A program made the position numbers and the translations under genes. Below, piece after piece: positions 12,811-22,221 of a stretch of DNA of 64,000 nt. The stretch is taken from contig OZ252290.1 in assembly GCA_965250105.1 (NCBI GenBank), positions 1,364,001 to 1,428,000 on the forward strand, read 5' to 3'. Source of the DNA: JBCBSK01 sp965250105. Lineage in GTDB: Bacteria > Pseudomonadota > Alphaproteobacteria > Rhizobiales > Tepidamorphaceae. Position 1 is the first letter of the stretch, and the number at the start of each line of letters is the position of its first letter. The notes beneath the pieces are model-generated. The model searched no databases. It was not told where the DNA came from and worked only from the letters and a program-made list of their open reading frames with translations.

Positions 12811-14021
12811 TTCACCCCTCCCCTGACGTCACCCGGCATGACCCGGTTGGCGCGCGCCGGATGGCCTTCCGGCCAGGGATCCGCATAGGCCGGATTGGCG
12901 AGGAAAGTCTCATCGGTCAGGCTTTCGAGAAAGGCGATCAGATCCTCGATCTCCCGATCGGTCGCGTCGAAGCCGATGAGAAGACCGCTCTTGTTCGGGT
13001 GTTCGGCGCCGATGCCGGCATGCGGCCCCTCGGCGATCGTCCGGCCGCCGGCCGCATAATGCGCGAGCACATCGCGCAGGCTCGCGATCGATCCGTCATG
13101 CATATAGGGCGCAGTTAGGGCCACATTGCGCAAGGACGGCGTGCGGAACTTGCCGATGTCTTCAGGACGGCCGGTGAACTCGGCCAGCCCCTCGCCGCCC
13201 GGCGGATAGGTCCCCGTGCCGCCGATATTGTAGAGCCCGTTATTGTGGAAGGCGGTTTCGACGAAGGGCGAGCGCGCGGTCTGCATATTGTCGGTGAACA
13301 TCACGCCCATATGGCAGTGATAGCATTCGAACCGGTGGTCGAAGAACAATTGCTCGCCGCGCTTGGCGGACGCTGTGATCGCGTGCTCGTCGCCGCCATA
13401 TTTGAAGCGGTCATAGGGGCTGTCGACCGAGATCAGGCTGCGCTGGAAGGCACCGAGCGCGCGCGTGACGGTGAAGAGATCGACCGCGCCGCCGCGTTCG
13501 GGGAAGGCCTGCCTGAAAGCGTCGGCGTAATGGGGATCATCGGCGAGCAGGGCGAACAGCTCCGCTTCCCGGCCCGCCATGCCCATCTCGACCGGCTCTG
13601 TCCCGAAGATCGGAAACAGCGACTGGAATTCGAGCGTATCGGCATGCGGATTGGCCCAGGTAAGCGCCGGATTGTAGCCGACATTGGCGAGCCCCGGCGC
13701 ATTGCGCCTGCCGGTGATGCCATGGACGCCGACCGAAACGGCGCGCCCATCGGTGAAGGCCAGGTCTTGCACGTGGCACGATACGCAAGCCACGGTGCCG
13801 TCGGCCGACAGCCGTGAATCATAGAAAAGATGCCGGCCGAGTTCGACCTTGGCCGGGGTCATCGGATTGTCGGCGGGCACTGGCGGCGGCGCCAGCCAGG
13901 CCGGCATCAGCCAGCGATAGCCCAGCCTGTCGAGATCGGCGGCGGCGGCCGTTGAGATGGCCGCCACCGCCAGGATCATCGACGCCAGACCCAAAAGGTA
14001 TCTCGGCATCGGATCGCCCAT
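12807..14021 (-). CDS. MbnH-like di-heme cytochrome c peroxidase/MauG-family enzyme
   Basis: A periplasmic di-heme oxidase of 404 residues with a signal peptide (hydrophobic 8-28). It has two c-type heme sites, CVSCH (79-83) and CYHCH (233-237), and family segments GRRNAPGLANVG, FGTEPVEMG and RTPSLRNVALTAPYMHDG. Proteins of this 'metallo-mystery pair' subfamily act on the neighbouring MbnP; MbnH uses a bis-Fe(IV) state to convert a Trp of MbnP to kynurenine, creating a copper site. It begins 2 bases after mbnP. ATGs at 14021 and 14009 are both possible starts and neither has a strong ribosome binding site. Confidence 0.88.
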   Translation of the reverse strand: MGDPMPRYLLGLASMILAVAAISTAAAADLDRLGYRWLMPAWLAPPPVPADNPMTPAKVELGRHLFYDSRLSADGTVACVSCHVQDLAFTDGRAVSVGVHGITGRRNAPGLANVGYNPALTWANPHADTLEFQSLFPIFGTEPVEMGMAGREAELFALLADDPHYADAFRQAFPERGGAVDLFTVTRALGAFQRSLISVDSPYDRFKYGGDEHAITASAKRGEQLFFDHRFECYHCHMGVMFTDNMQTARSPFVETAFHNNGLYNIGGTGTYPPGGEGLAEFTGRPEDIGKFRTPSLRNVALTAPYMHDGSIASLRDVLAHYAAGGRTIAEGPHAGIGAEHPNKSGLLIGFDATDREIEDLIAFLESLTDETFLANPAYADPWPEGHPARANRVMPGDVRGGVN

Positions 14022-14023
14022 TC

Positions 14024-14914
14024 TTAGCGCGTCGAGACAAGCTCCTGCGTGCCCGCCGCGATGTCGTTGAAGGACAGGCCGAGCTTCGGAAACACCGTGT
14101 CGCAGTCGGGATCGTCGGTGAACGACATGCAGCCCGGGCTCGTCTCGGGCGTGTTCATCGTCAGATCCGCCCCGGCGATGACCGGTGCGGGGTCGATGAC
14201 GACCGTATCGGTCGCGGGATCGAAACCATCAAGCGAGATCGCCATCGTATTGGGGTTCTTGCAGGGCGCTTCGGGCGCTTCCGTGCGCGAGGCAGAGGCG
14301 CACATGGTCGATCCGAGATGCAGGAACCAGCCCGAGGCGTCGCCGCCATGCCCCCCGTGATCGCCGCCTTCGCTATGGGTTTCGGCGGCCATGTTCATGC
14401 CATCGGCCATGGCCGGGCTGGTCTCGAACTTGATGAACTTGTAGCCGCCGCGCCAGTTCCAGAACATCGCCGTCAGATTGAGCGGCGACGGCGCCACCGT
14501 CGGATCGCCATGGTTCCAGTCGAACGGCACGCCGACCAAGAAGGACAGCCCGACATAATCACCTTCCGGCACAGTACCGCGGATCGTGGTGTTTTCGGCC
14601 GCGGTGCCGTTTGTGCAGGAGCCGGTGGCGTTCTCGAAATCGAGCAGCGCGATGTTCTCGACCTGCCAGGCGCCATCTTGATCAAGCGTGATGGGAACCT
14701 GAGTGCCATCGGCGGTGATCAGCGCGGGCTCGGCGACGAAAAGCCGGTAGTCGAGCACCTGAACCGGCGCTCCGGTGGCACCCAGACCGTCATAGGTCTC
14801 GGCGCAGGAGAAAGGCTGGCCGCCGAGATCGGCGGCGAAGTTGATCTCGACCGGTTGGTTGGCAAGCGCGGGGGTCGCCGTAAGAAGAGCTGCGAGAAAG
14901 AAAGGATATTTCAT
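14024..14914 (-). CDS. MbnP-like copper-binding protein (metallo-mystery pair, four-Cys family)
   Basis: A 296-residue periplasmic protein (signal peptide about 1-19, ending ALAN). Its conserved Cys-containing segments PFSCAET, GSCTNG, TMCAS, APCKN, PGCMS and DCDTVFPKLG place it with the four-Cys MbnP family. A His-rich stretch (THSEGGDHGGHGG) precedes GWFLHLGS, whose Trp is a candidate for kynurenine formation by the adjacent MbnH. In methanotrophs MbnP binds copper. The ATG at 14914 has GGAGGACT just upstream; the frame to 14932 adds six residues without signal-peptide character. It is followed closely by mbnH. Confidence 0.86.
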   Translation of the reverse strand: MKYPFFLAALLTATPALANQPVEINFAADLGGQPFSCAETYDGLGATGAPVQVLDYRLFVAEPALITADGTQVPITLDQDGAWQVENIALLDFENATGSCTNGTAAENTTIRGTVPEGDYVGLSFLVGVPFDWNHGDPTVAPSPLNLTAMFWNWRGGYKFIKFETSPAMADGMNMAAETHSEGGDHGGHGGDASGWFLHLGSTMCASASRTEAPEAPCKNPNTMAISLDGFDPATDTVVIDPAPVIAGADLTMNTPETSPGCMSFTDDPDCDTVFPKLGLSFNDIAAGTQELVSTR

Positions 14915-15079
14915 CAAGTCCTCCACAGGCATCGGATCACACCGATGGCGATGGGTGAGAATGGGCGTTTCGATTGGGATGAGTGGCCGATCCGGCGGCG
15001 CGGCGGCGCCCGCGATTTGATCGCGCGACCTCGCACCTAGTTCAGGAATTGGACGTGCCGGGAGGACCGGATTGGCCGT

Positions 15080-15436
15080 TCAGGCGATCGGTGGTGCCCG
15101 CGCCGAACGAAGCCCGACGCCGCGCGGCGCAACGGCCGGCGCAACATAGAAGGCGAAAACCGGATCGCGCGCCAGGATGGCCGGCGCGCAGGCGATGTCC
15201 GGCGGCAAAACGGCGACGAAATCCACGTCGCGGCAGAACGGACAGTCCGCGTGATCGTGCCCCTCGGTGCCGGTCAGGCAGAGATCGTCGAGCGATCCTC
15301 CGGAGGCGAGATAGGCGGCAAGCGACGGATCGACGACGTCGGGCCGGATCGAATGGGTGGCGAACTGCACGCTCGCCAGCGCGATGACGCACGCCAGGAC
15401 AAAACCCACACAGCGCTGCATTCTCGTGGGCCGCAT
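15080..15436 (-). CDS. Small membrane/secreted copper-associated protein, DUF2946-like
   Basis: A protein of about 118 residues with an N-terminal hydrophobic segment (VGFVLACVIALASVQFA) and a His/Cys patch GHDHADCPFCR. It also has a second hydrophobic segment and a C-terminal RSARAPP ending, features shared with DUF2946-type proteins often found beside copper genes. It lies first in the minus-strand set leading into mbnP, 165 bases upstream. An ATG at 15469 or 15421 could also be the start. The family assignment is tentative; a role in copper binding is inferred from the Cys/His patch and neighbours. Confidence 0.6.
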   Translation of the reverse strand: MRPTRMQRCVGFVLACVIALASVQFATHSIRPDVVDPSLAAYLASGGSLDDLCLTGTEGHDHADCPFCRDVDFVAVLPPDIACAPAILARDPVFAFYVAPAVAPRGVGLRSARAPPIA

Positions 15437-15614
15437 CGGATCCCGTGTTTCCCCATTCAAGCGACACAAGGCCGGTCGTCGCCGCCCTGTCGCACGTCAA
15501 CAGTCTTAGCCGACCATCGCCCAATGATCCATCGGGGGAACCGTTTAGAGTGCGAGGGGCCTATTGCCGCAGGAGGATGCAAGCCTGCGGAGGAGCTGTC
15601 CTCAGGCTTTGCGA

Positions 15615-15635
15615 GGCGGGCGCGTATTGCCCGCC
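15615..15635. terminator. Hairpin downstream of autotransporter 1
   Basis: A perfect 7-bp stem GGCGGGC (15615-15621) and GCCCGCC (15629-15635) with a 7-base loop. It starts 10 bases beyond the stop of the minus-strand autotransporter. The T-run (CCTTTT) lies on the plus-strand side, so efficiency for the minus-strand transcript is uncertain. Confidence 0.45.
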
Positions 15636-15644
15636 CCTTTTGCG

Positions 15645-18600
15645 TTAGAACCTGATGGTCAGGCTTGCGGTTCCCTGATGGTCGTTGCCGGTGTCGGCGA
15701 AGGCGCCGTCATAGCGCAGCTCGGTCGAGATCGTGTCGGTGAAGGCGATCGCCGCCCCGACGCCGACCGCCAGACGATCCCGCGATACCGGCGCCGAGCC
15801 GGACGTGAACACCGCATTGGCCACCGGGATCGCCGAAACCGTGCTGATCGACCGGTCGCCGAAGACATGCTCCCAGGCCACACGGCCATCCAGCGACACG
15901 AGCGTCGCGCCCATCGCCCGGTCCACGCCAAAGCCGATACCGAGCCCCGTCACCACCTGATCGGCGCTGGTCCCCGACACCGTCAGGTCGAGGATCCCGG
16001 CCCCGGTCTCGGTGAACCCGTCCTGCTCGCCATGGACCGCATCGATCGTCGCCAAGGGCCCGAAGCGCAGGCCTTGGCCTGGCCAGCCGGCCCCAAGATG
16101 GTGGGACATGTCATAGAAGGCCTCGGCGGACGCCACGAAGGTCTGGCCATCGGTGTCGCCCTCGGCGATGACGCGGGTGCCGGCGACGGGAATGACGCGC
16201 TCGAACGCATAGTCCTGCCAGGCATAGGCGAGGGCGCCCGACAGCGTCAGCGCGCCGGCCCGCGTCGCGGCATAGGCGCCGATGTGGAAGGCGTCGATAT
16301 CGGCGTCCGACGCGCCGCTGTCGACCGAGCTACGGGCATAGCCGAAGGCGAGGCCGGCCAGCGTCGGGAAGGCGAGGCCCTCGAAATGGCACTCGAAGCC
16401 GAAGGCCAGCCCGCCGGTCTGGGCGTCCCAGCCCGGTGTCGCGCCGTCGGCATCGACGGACAGGTCCTGCCCCAGCACCGCGCCCCACACGGCCCAGCGG
16501 TCCCGGGGGGCCGCGAAGGCTTCGGAGGGCAGGCTCGGCATGTCGGCCGCCAGCGCATGGGCCGGCAAGGCCCGGCTCTCCGGCGCCGGCCGCTCGACGA
16601 AGCCGAGCAGGGCCGACCGGGCCGTGGCACCCTGGCTGCTGCCACTCAGCTGGTTGGCAACCAATCCACCGCGCCGGCGCAGCGTCTCGCCGAACAGGAC
16701 AGCCCCCTGCATGCCCGCGCCAAGCGCCGAGGGATGGATCTCCTTGGGCGACAGATTGCCGTCCGTCGCTCCCTCGAAGACAAGCTGAATCTCCGTCGCC
16801 GTATAGCGGGCAACGAGATCGAGGTCCGGCAGCGTGGCGTCCGTCACCGTGGCGAATTGCCCCGTCACGCCGCCATCGGCACGCAGCACCGTATACACCG
16901 GCGCCGTCTGTGGCGGCGCGCCCGGCAGGATGGTGACATCCAGCGTGGTGCCGTCACCGGAGATGGTCGCCGCGCCGCCGACCGCCAGAAGATCGCTGGT
17001 GCCGTCCGGCGCCACTTCGACCTGTAGCGTGGAGCCTGTATTGAACGCCACATCGCCCGCCACCGTCAGCGTCCCGATCGAATTGCCAGGCGAAACAATG
17101 CCGGAAAACGCGGCATCGCCACCGACACCTCCAATCCCGTTCAGGATGCCGGCGTCGTCGACGACAAGCATTGACCCGGTACCGCCGAGCACGCCGTCCA
17201 ACCGCAGCGTGCCGCCTCTAACATGCGTCGTGCCGGAGAAACCGGTTCCGTCGTCCGTAACGGTCAGCACGCCGTTCCCGGTCTTTTCCAGGAACTCGAA
17301 CCCGCGAAACTGTCCCGAGGCACCGATCAGGAGAAGCGACAGGTCGGCCTCGGCATCGACGTCGAGAACCAAATGATCGTTGCCCTTCCCTCCCTGCACC
17401 ACGCCGTCGATCACGGACGTCCCGGCATCCAGAACAAGCCGGTTGGTGCCATTGCCGAACATGATGGCTTCGGCGCCGCCCGTATTGGCAATGGCGCCCG
17501 AGTTCTTGATGGTGGTGTCGCCATCGCCGGTGACGATCGCGGCCTGTGATGTCGAACCGGACGTCACCATCCCGGAATTCATCAAGCTGTTCGTGGTGCC
17601 GTCCAGTTCCACACCGGCCCAGGCCGCGGTGACGGTTCCGCTATTGGTCACGCTCACGGCACCATCGGCGCTCAGTGCCTGGATTCCTTGCTGCGCCGCC
17701 ATGACCTGCCCGGCTTGGACAATCGAAATGTCCCCGGATTGGCGGACCTCGCCCCGAATGCCGACCTCGATGGAATCGACCTTGCCTGCGGCCATGTTGG
17801 TGATCGACACGTCACCCACAGCATTGGCCCGGGCGAACAGACCATGCTGCCCAGTGGTCTCATTCTGTTCGTTGGGGTTGTCGCGAGATGTCGCCGAACC
17901 GCTGTTGACGATTATTGCCGGGCCATCGCTGGAAATGGCCTGAATGGCGTGATTGTCGCGAGAGATCACGGTGCCGGAATTGGTGATCGATGAGGTGCCC
18001 TTATTGGACCAGGTGATCAGGGCCTGATTGCGCAGGGCGTCGACTGTCCCGCTGTTTTCAATAGCGGACAAGCCCAGCCAGTTGGCTGTCCGGATGCCGC
18101 GGGTTGCGGCCTTGACGTTGCCCGAATTGATAATCCGGATATCAGCCGGTGCGATACCACCACCGCCCGGAGCGTTCGCAAGGCCGTTGCCATCGGCGTA
18201 AAGCCCTCGGTCCTTTTCCGAGGTCACATCGCCGCTGTTGTTGAGTAGAACCGCCCCTTCACCGCTTCTCATCCATATACCGTTCTGTCCGTCACCTTTT
18301 GCGAGAACCGTTGCGGCGGTTTCAAGGGAGACGGGACCTGTGCCGCGATTGTTCAGAAATATCGCGCCGAATTGTCCGTCTCCCGTGATCTCGACATCCG
18401 GACCGGCAAAGACCGAAATGCTGGCTTGGTCCCGGCCGGTGCCGTCTGTGTTGAACAATACTGCCGAATAGTCAGGCCGATCGATTTTGGTTGTCCCGAT
18501 GATATTCAGCGTTGCATTGATTGGACCGCTGGCACCGCCGTCCGGGAGGAAAACCAAGCGTGCCGACGTCACCGAATCGACGGTCAGGGTGATGTCCCCG

Positions 18601-18788
18601 GCACCAAGCCGGTAATCAACCTCGGTGCTGTCACACTGACTCTGAACAATATCGCCGGTCGATGAACAGCCCGCGGCCACGGCACCGCCGACGGATCCGA
18701 CGGTCGCTAATGGCACGAGCGATGTTGTCGCCAGCAGCAGCAGCGATGGCCGCCACCTCACTGTGCGGCGCGCGGTGTTGTTGTTCAT
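15645..18788 (-). CDS. Autotransporter (type Va secretion) with barrel shared with a second copy at 38.5-41.5 kb
   Basis: A 1,047-residue autotransporter. Residues 1-40 form a long signal peptide (MNNNTARRT start, hydrophobic LLLLATTSLVPLA, ending VAAG). The passenger (about 41-620) is rich in beta-helix-like NSG turns and is poor in Cys apart from C41 and C52. A linker SPKEIHPSALGAGMQG leads to the C-terminal autotransporter beta-barrel (about 745-1047), ending SLTIRF with terminal Phe. The barrel-coding DNA is almost identical to that of the oppositely oriented gene ending at 41467; here one codon is TGC (Cys) where the other has CGC (Arg). AGGGGGCTG precedes the ATG. The passenger target is unknown. 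Confidence 0.9.
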   Translation of the reverse strand: MNNNTARRTVRWRPSLLLLATTSLVPLATVGSVGGAVAAGCSSTGDIVQSQCDSTEVDYRLGAGDITLTVDSVTSARLVFLPDGGASGPINATLNIIGTTKIDRPDYSAVLFNTDGTGRDQASISVFAGPDVEITGDGQFGAIFLNNRGTGPVSLETAATVLAKGDGQNGIWMRSGEGAVLLNNSGDVTSEKDRGLYADGNGLANAPGGGGIAPADIRIINSGNVKAATRGIRTANWLGLSAIENSGTVDALRNQALITWSNKGTSSITNSGTVISRDNHAIQAISSDGPAIIVNSGSATSRDNPNEQNETTGQHGLFARANAVGDVSITNMAAGKVDSIEVGIRGEVRQSGDISIVQAGQVMAAQQGIQALSADGAVSVTNSGTVTAAWAGVELDGTTNSLMNSGMVTSGSTSQAAIVTGDGDTTIKNSGAIANTGGAEAIMFGNGTNRLVLDAGTSVIDGVVQGGKGNDHLVLDVDAEADLSLLLIGASGQFRGFEFLEKTGNGVLTVTDDGTGFSGTTHVRGGTLRLDGVLGGTGSMLVVDDAGILNGIGGVGGDAAFSGIVSPGNSIGTLTVAGDVAFNTGSTLQVEVAPDGTSDLLAVGGAATISGDGTTLDVTILPGAPPQTAPVYTVLRADGGVTGQFATVTDATLPDLDLVARYTATEIQLVFEGATDGNLSPKEIHPSALGAGMQGAVLFGETLRRRGGLVANQLSGSSQGATARSALLGFVERPAPESRALPAHALAADMPSLPSEAFAAPRDRWAVWGAVLGQDLSVDADGATPGWDAQTGGLAFGFECHFEGLAFPTLAGLAFGYARSSVDSGASDADIDAFHIGAYAATRAGALTLSGALAYAWQDYAFERVIPVAGTRVIAEGDTDGQTFVASAEAFYDMSHHLGAGWPGQGLRFGPLATIDAVHGEQDGFTETGAGILDLTVSGTSADQVVTGLGIGFGVDRAMGATLVSLDGRVAWEHVFGDRSISTVSAIPVANAVFTSGSAPVSRDRLAVGVGAAIAFTDTISTELRYDGAFADTGNDHQGTASLTIRF
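15652..16754 (-). repeat. Inverted repeat copy A: autotransporter barrel-coding segment (1,103 bp)
   Basis: This segment matches 40358-41460 in inverted orientation without gaps at the checked anchor points. Two mismatches were found: 16391/40721 (changes Cys/Arg) and 15762/41350 (silent). Similarity breaks abruptly at the linker on one side and at the penultimate codons on the other. A second, more diverged similar block encodes the preceding SPGNSIGTLTVAGDVAF region (about 16980-17105). Confidence 0.9.
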
Positions 18789-18871
18789 CTTCAGCCCCCT
18801 GTGCCGGCCCGGGCCCCCGCCGCAGCCGATCGATCGCCTTGTGTGTGCCTTTTACGGCGGCTAGCAAAGAG

Positions 18872-19051
18872 TTTTAGCCGGCATAGTTTCCGCTGGTTGG
18901 CCGGCGGTCAATGCATGTTGGCGTAGACCAGCCTTGCAGCCGGCGATCGCAATTGACCGAATGCCGGAAAAGCGCCGGCACGCGTCCGTCACGGCGCCGG
19001 GGGCTCATGTAGCCGGCAACATGGCATCCGATGACCAATGGCACGATGCGC
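18872..19051 (-). repeat. Conserved upstream element of autotransporter 1 (copy A)
   Basis: About 180 bp lying 84 bp before the autotransporter start codon, clearly similar to 38286-38463 upstream of the second autotransporter. Conserved blocks include the segment around GGTCAATTGC ... GCATTGACC, an inner CCGGC/GCTGG stem and GGAAACTATGCCGGCTAAA at the gene-proximal end. It contains an open frame of 92 codons (from 19152), but the frame is broken in the other copy, so it is more likely a regulatory DNA/RNA element than a gene. Confidence 0.7.
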
Positions 19052-19277
19052 AGCGGGTAACGCCTGTTCCCGCGCATCAGCATTGTGGATGGCGACGGTG
19101 CGCCGCGCGGCATCCACCTATCGCCGGAGGTTGCCGATTTGATGCATCGCACGGATATGAAGGCGGCCAGGGTTATCGGCTATCCCCACGCGTTTCATGA
19201 GCGACGCGAGTTACCCATGGTCAAGAAAGAGGGGATCCCCGAAGGGCCGAAACCCGCCGCGCCAAAACCGCATCCGG
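19052..19277. other. Intergenic remainder between autotransporter 1 and the FAD enzyme
   Basis: No gene supported. Weak similarity to 38220-38285 continues from the conserved element for roughly 70-80 bases. Together with 18789-19051 it forms a non-coding gap of about 490 bp. Confidence 0.45.
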
Positions 19278-20882
19278 TCAGAACGAGCCGACATTCCCGA
19301 GGGTCGAGCGCAGGGCCGCTCTCGCCGCCGCGATGCCGCCGCCGATGGCGCCGGTGAACCCGCCGAAGCCGGTATAGGCCGAGGCGATCCACAGGCCGTC
19401 GACCGAGGTCTCGATGGTGCGCGGCGGGTGTCGCGGCAACTGCTTGGGCGGCACCATTGCGAAGCCATAGGTCGCTCCGCCCGGTGTGTTGAGATGGTCG
19501 TGCATCGAACGCGCCGTCGCCATGCTGGAGGCTTTCACCGCACCAGCGACACCCGGCCATTCCGCATCGAGCCGCGCGATGATCGCCGACAGCCAGGCAT
19601 CGCGGCGCGCCCGATAGGCGGTGTCGTCCAGCGCCTCCCAGTTCTCCAAACGATCAGGGCAGACGATGTTCATCGGATGGAGCCCATCGCCGCCGAGGCC
19701 ACTGTCGATCTGCCCGTAGTCGACGACGCAGATGACCGGCATCCGCCCGTCCGGATCGGCGCCGAACAGGGGCGTGCCCTGCCTGAAATCGCTGAAGCGT
19801 TGCATCCAGTCGGGCACCAGCATGGTCGAATAGCTCGACACCCCGAAATGGGCCGGCGGGCGGTCGAGTCCCAGCGCGATCGACATCAGCGAGATGGACA
19901 GCCGGCGCCCCTCGAAACGTTCCATGAAGGCCGGCCGGGCCCGGTCGGGCAGCATGTCGCCCACGACGTGCGGCGCGGCATTGGCGAACACATTGCCGGT
20001 CGTCACGGCGGTGTCGGCGGTGTCCGATGCCGCGCGGTAGCGGACGCCCGCGACCTTGCCGTCCGGGTCGAGATCGATCCCGGTCGCGGGGCTTTCGGCG
20101 AGCACCGCGCCGCCGGCCTCGCGGATCACCGCGACGAGCCGGTCCGTAAGGCGCTGCGATCCGCCATGGATGTAGTAGCCGCCGGCCTGCATATAGCTGC
20201 CCTGGGCCATGGCGAAGGCCATCCACCAGAGTTCGTCCGGGTCGTCGGCGTAATAGGCGAGATTGGCGCATAGCGCGAGTTTGAGCGCTTCATTGTCGCC
20301 GAAATAGCGCTCGAAGACCGCGCTCAGCGACGCGCGGATGTCGCGCAGCCCGGCCCACAGATCGAGCGGCAGGTCGGCCATGTGCCGCAGCCGCCACCAG
20401 GCACCATGTTCCGGACTGGCGAATTCGGCGACCTGAAGCGTGCGGCGCACCTGGGTCAGAAAAGCGCGGATGTTGGTACGTTCTTCGGGAAACCGGTCGA
20501 CAAGCGCCGTTTCGATCCTGTCGAAGCCATGCGGCAACCGGAACGGCGCGCCGAGGCCCCGCCAGCGGATCTCGTGCAAATTGGGAACCGGGATGAGCCG
20601 GATGTGATCCTCGAGGTCGAGGATCTCGAAGAGCGCCCGTTTCGGATCGCCAGGCGCCGATGGCGGTGTCGTCTCATGCAAGGACGCTTCGATGGTGAGC
20701 GGCCCGCGATGATAGGTCGTCGCCGCGCCGCCGAGCGCGGCATTGCGCTCGAGAACGAGGACCCGCGCGCCGGCATGGGACAGAAGCGCGCCCGCCGTCA
20801 GGCCGCCGAGCCCGGATCCGATGACGACGGCATCATAGTCCAAAGCGTCCGGGTCGTCTGGCGCGCGCTGGTCCGCGGGCAT
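19278..20882 (-). CDS. FAD-dependent oxidoreductase, phytoene desaturase/retinol saturase (CrtI) type
   Basis: A 534-residue flavoprotein with the N-terminal dinucleotide motif VIGSGLGGLTAGALL (about 20-34) followed by LERNAALGGAATT. Its C-terminal FAD motif is GLWIASAYTGFGGFTGAIGGG, as in CrtI/CrtISO/RetSat-like desaturases and isomerases. Substrates of such distant relatives range from carotenoids to other lipids and cannot be told here; no carotenoid genes accompany it. It is the last gene of the minus-strand feo/ABC set, 67 bases after the DUF4857-like gene. GGGGTGAT lies upstream of the ATG at 20882. Confidence 0.8.
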   Translation of the reverse strand: MPADQRAPDDPDALDYDAVVIGSGLGGLTAGALLSHAGARVLVLERNAALGGAATTYHRGPLTIEASLHETTPPSAPGDPKRALFEILDLEDHIRLIPVPNLHEIRWRGLGAPFRLPHGFDRIETALVDRFPEERTNIRAFLTQVRRTLQVAEFASPEHGAWWRLRHMADLPLDLWAGLRDIRASLSAVFERYFGDNEALKLALCANLAYYADDPDELWWMAFAMAQGSYMQAGGYYIHGGSQRLTDRLVAVIREAGGAVLAESPATGIDLDPDGKVAGVRYRAASDTADTAVTTGNVFANAAPHVVGDMLPDRARPAFMERFEGRRLSISLMSIALGLDRPPAHFGVSSYSTMLVPDWMQRFSDFRQGTPLFGADPDGRMPVICVVDYGQIDSGLGGDGLHPMNIVCPDRLENWEALDDTAYRARRDAWLSAIIARLDAEWPGVAGAVKASSMATARSMHDHLNTPGGATYGFAMVPPKQLPRHPPRTIETSVDGLWIASAYTGFGGFTGAIGGGIAAARAALRSTLGNVGSF

Positions 20883-20949
20883 GGCGCATCACCCCATTTG
20901 GCGTCGCGCCGGACCTCGCCCATCGGGCGATGTCGAGCCATGATCTGGG

Positions 20950-22221
20950 TCATGCGCGATGCCGGCGCGCCCAGGGCCAGACCGGCCAGGGCACGGCGAT
21001 CGCCGCGAGCAGGCCGAAGGGGCCGGTGAGCGCGACGAGCAGTCCGGGCGCCAGCGCCTGGCGCAGGCTGGCCTGGCGATAGACGGCGAGAGCCACGAAC
21101 AGGACCAGCGACAAGGCGATGCCGATCAGCGCCACCGGCCCGTTCCAGGTCACCTGCCAGGCGAGATAGGGTCCGTTGTTCTCGCCGAGCGACAGGGTGA
21201 AGGGGAACAGCGCGTCGGCGATTCGCGCCTGCATCGTGTTGGTGGTGCCAGGCATGGGGCGGGAATAGTCGGCGAAGGGCGCGAAGTCCCGTGTCATGGC
21301 GACCGCGTGGATCTGCGACCGGTCGCCATAGACGGCGGTGGCTTGCACCGGATTGAGCAAGAGCTTGTAATTCATGCTGTCGGGCACATAGCCCTCGACC
21401 GGCAGGTCGATCAGTTCGTAGTCGGGCATCGACAAGAGGAACAGACGATCGTCCCGCGTCAGCACTAGGCCGAGGATCTCGCGCTTGGTGTTCTCCGTGA
21501 TCTTGATGTGGCGGATGTCGAGATCGGTCGGGATCGGCGTCCGCACCACATGCGGCGTGTCGCCGGTACGCCACAGGTGAAACACCGCGCCGGTGGCATC
21601 GATCAGGAACACGCCGGCATCGAAGGGCTTGAGGATCGTCTGCCGGCCGGCCACGAGCCGGGCGGGAAAGACGAAGCCCGCCTCGGTCAGCGCCCCGGTG
21701 AAGCTCTCGGTCAGCGCCGGGTCGGACCGGTTGACGTCGACATTGAGAAAGGCCATTCGGCCCTCTTCCATCCGGAAGACGTCGGTCGGGAAGACGAGGC
21801 CGGCCTGGCCAGGATCAGCATTGAGCAATGCATAGACCGGGATCCCGGGCTGGCGGTCGACGATCTCGCGCGCCTTGAGCTCGAAGACCTGGCGGGCATC
21901 GCGGATCGTCTCGCGGTCGAAGGACCGGCCGTCGATCTCGATCGGCAACAGGCCCCAGAGGTCCATGTTCTTGTAGTAGATGAACGGCAGCAGCGTCTCG
22001 AATTCGCGCCGGTCGAAGCTGTCGCCGGCCGCGCTCAGATAGCTGAAATCGTGATTGCCGGCATGTTCGCGGAAGATGAACGTTTCGGCGACGGGGCTGT
22101 AGAACATGTGCGTCGGCGCGATCTTCGGCTCGAACACCATCGCGTAGAGCTTGGGCAGCGCGATGGCCGACAGCGCCGTCACCATGAGGGCGCCGGCGGC
22201 CCATGATAGGAAGCGGCTCAT
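20950..22221 (-). CDS. DUF4857-like membrane-anchored protein
   Basis: A 423-residue protein with an N-terminal membrane segment (about 5-28), a large extracytoplasmic region and two or three C-terminal membrane segments (about 345-420). The segment LLPFIYYKNMDLWGLLP and the following DGRSFDRETIRDARQVFELK are characteristic of DUF4857 as I remember it; the family has no established function. The extracytoplasmic part reads like a beta-propeller or sensor-like module with repeated D-R turns. Its ATG overlaps the stop of the ABC permease gene by four bases (ATGA), so it is probably a subunit or partner of that transporter. Confidence 0.65.
   Translation of the reverse strand: MSRFLSWAAGALMVTALSAIALPKLYAMVFEPKIAPTHMFYSPVAETFIFREHAGNHDFSYLSAAGDSFDRREFETLLPFIYYKNMDLWGLLPIEIDGRSFDRETIRDARQVFELKAREIVDRQPGIPVYALLNADPGQAGLVFPTDVFRMEEGRMAFLNVDVNRSDPALTESFTGALTEAGFVFPARLVAGRQTILKPFDAGVFLIDATGAVFHLWRTGDTPHVVRTPIPTDLDIRHIKITENTKREILGLVLTRDDRLFLLSMPDYELIDLPVEGYVPDSMNYKLLLNPVQATAVYGDRSQIHAVAMTRDFAPFADYSRPMPGTTNTMQARIADALFPFTLSLGENNGPYLAWQVTWNGPVALIGIALSLVLFVALAVYRQASLRQALAPGLLVALTGPFGLLAAIAVPWPVWPWARRHRA

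Noticed and set aside
18874..19152. 92-codon open frame inside the conserved upstream element
   Set aside because: The corresponding region of the second copy needs two frame changes to give the same residues, so conservation is at the DNA/RNA rather than protein level.
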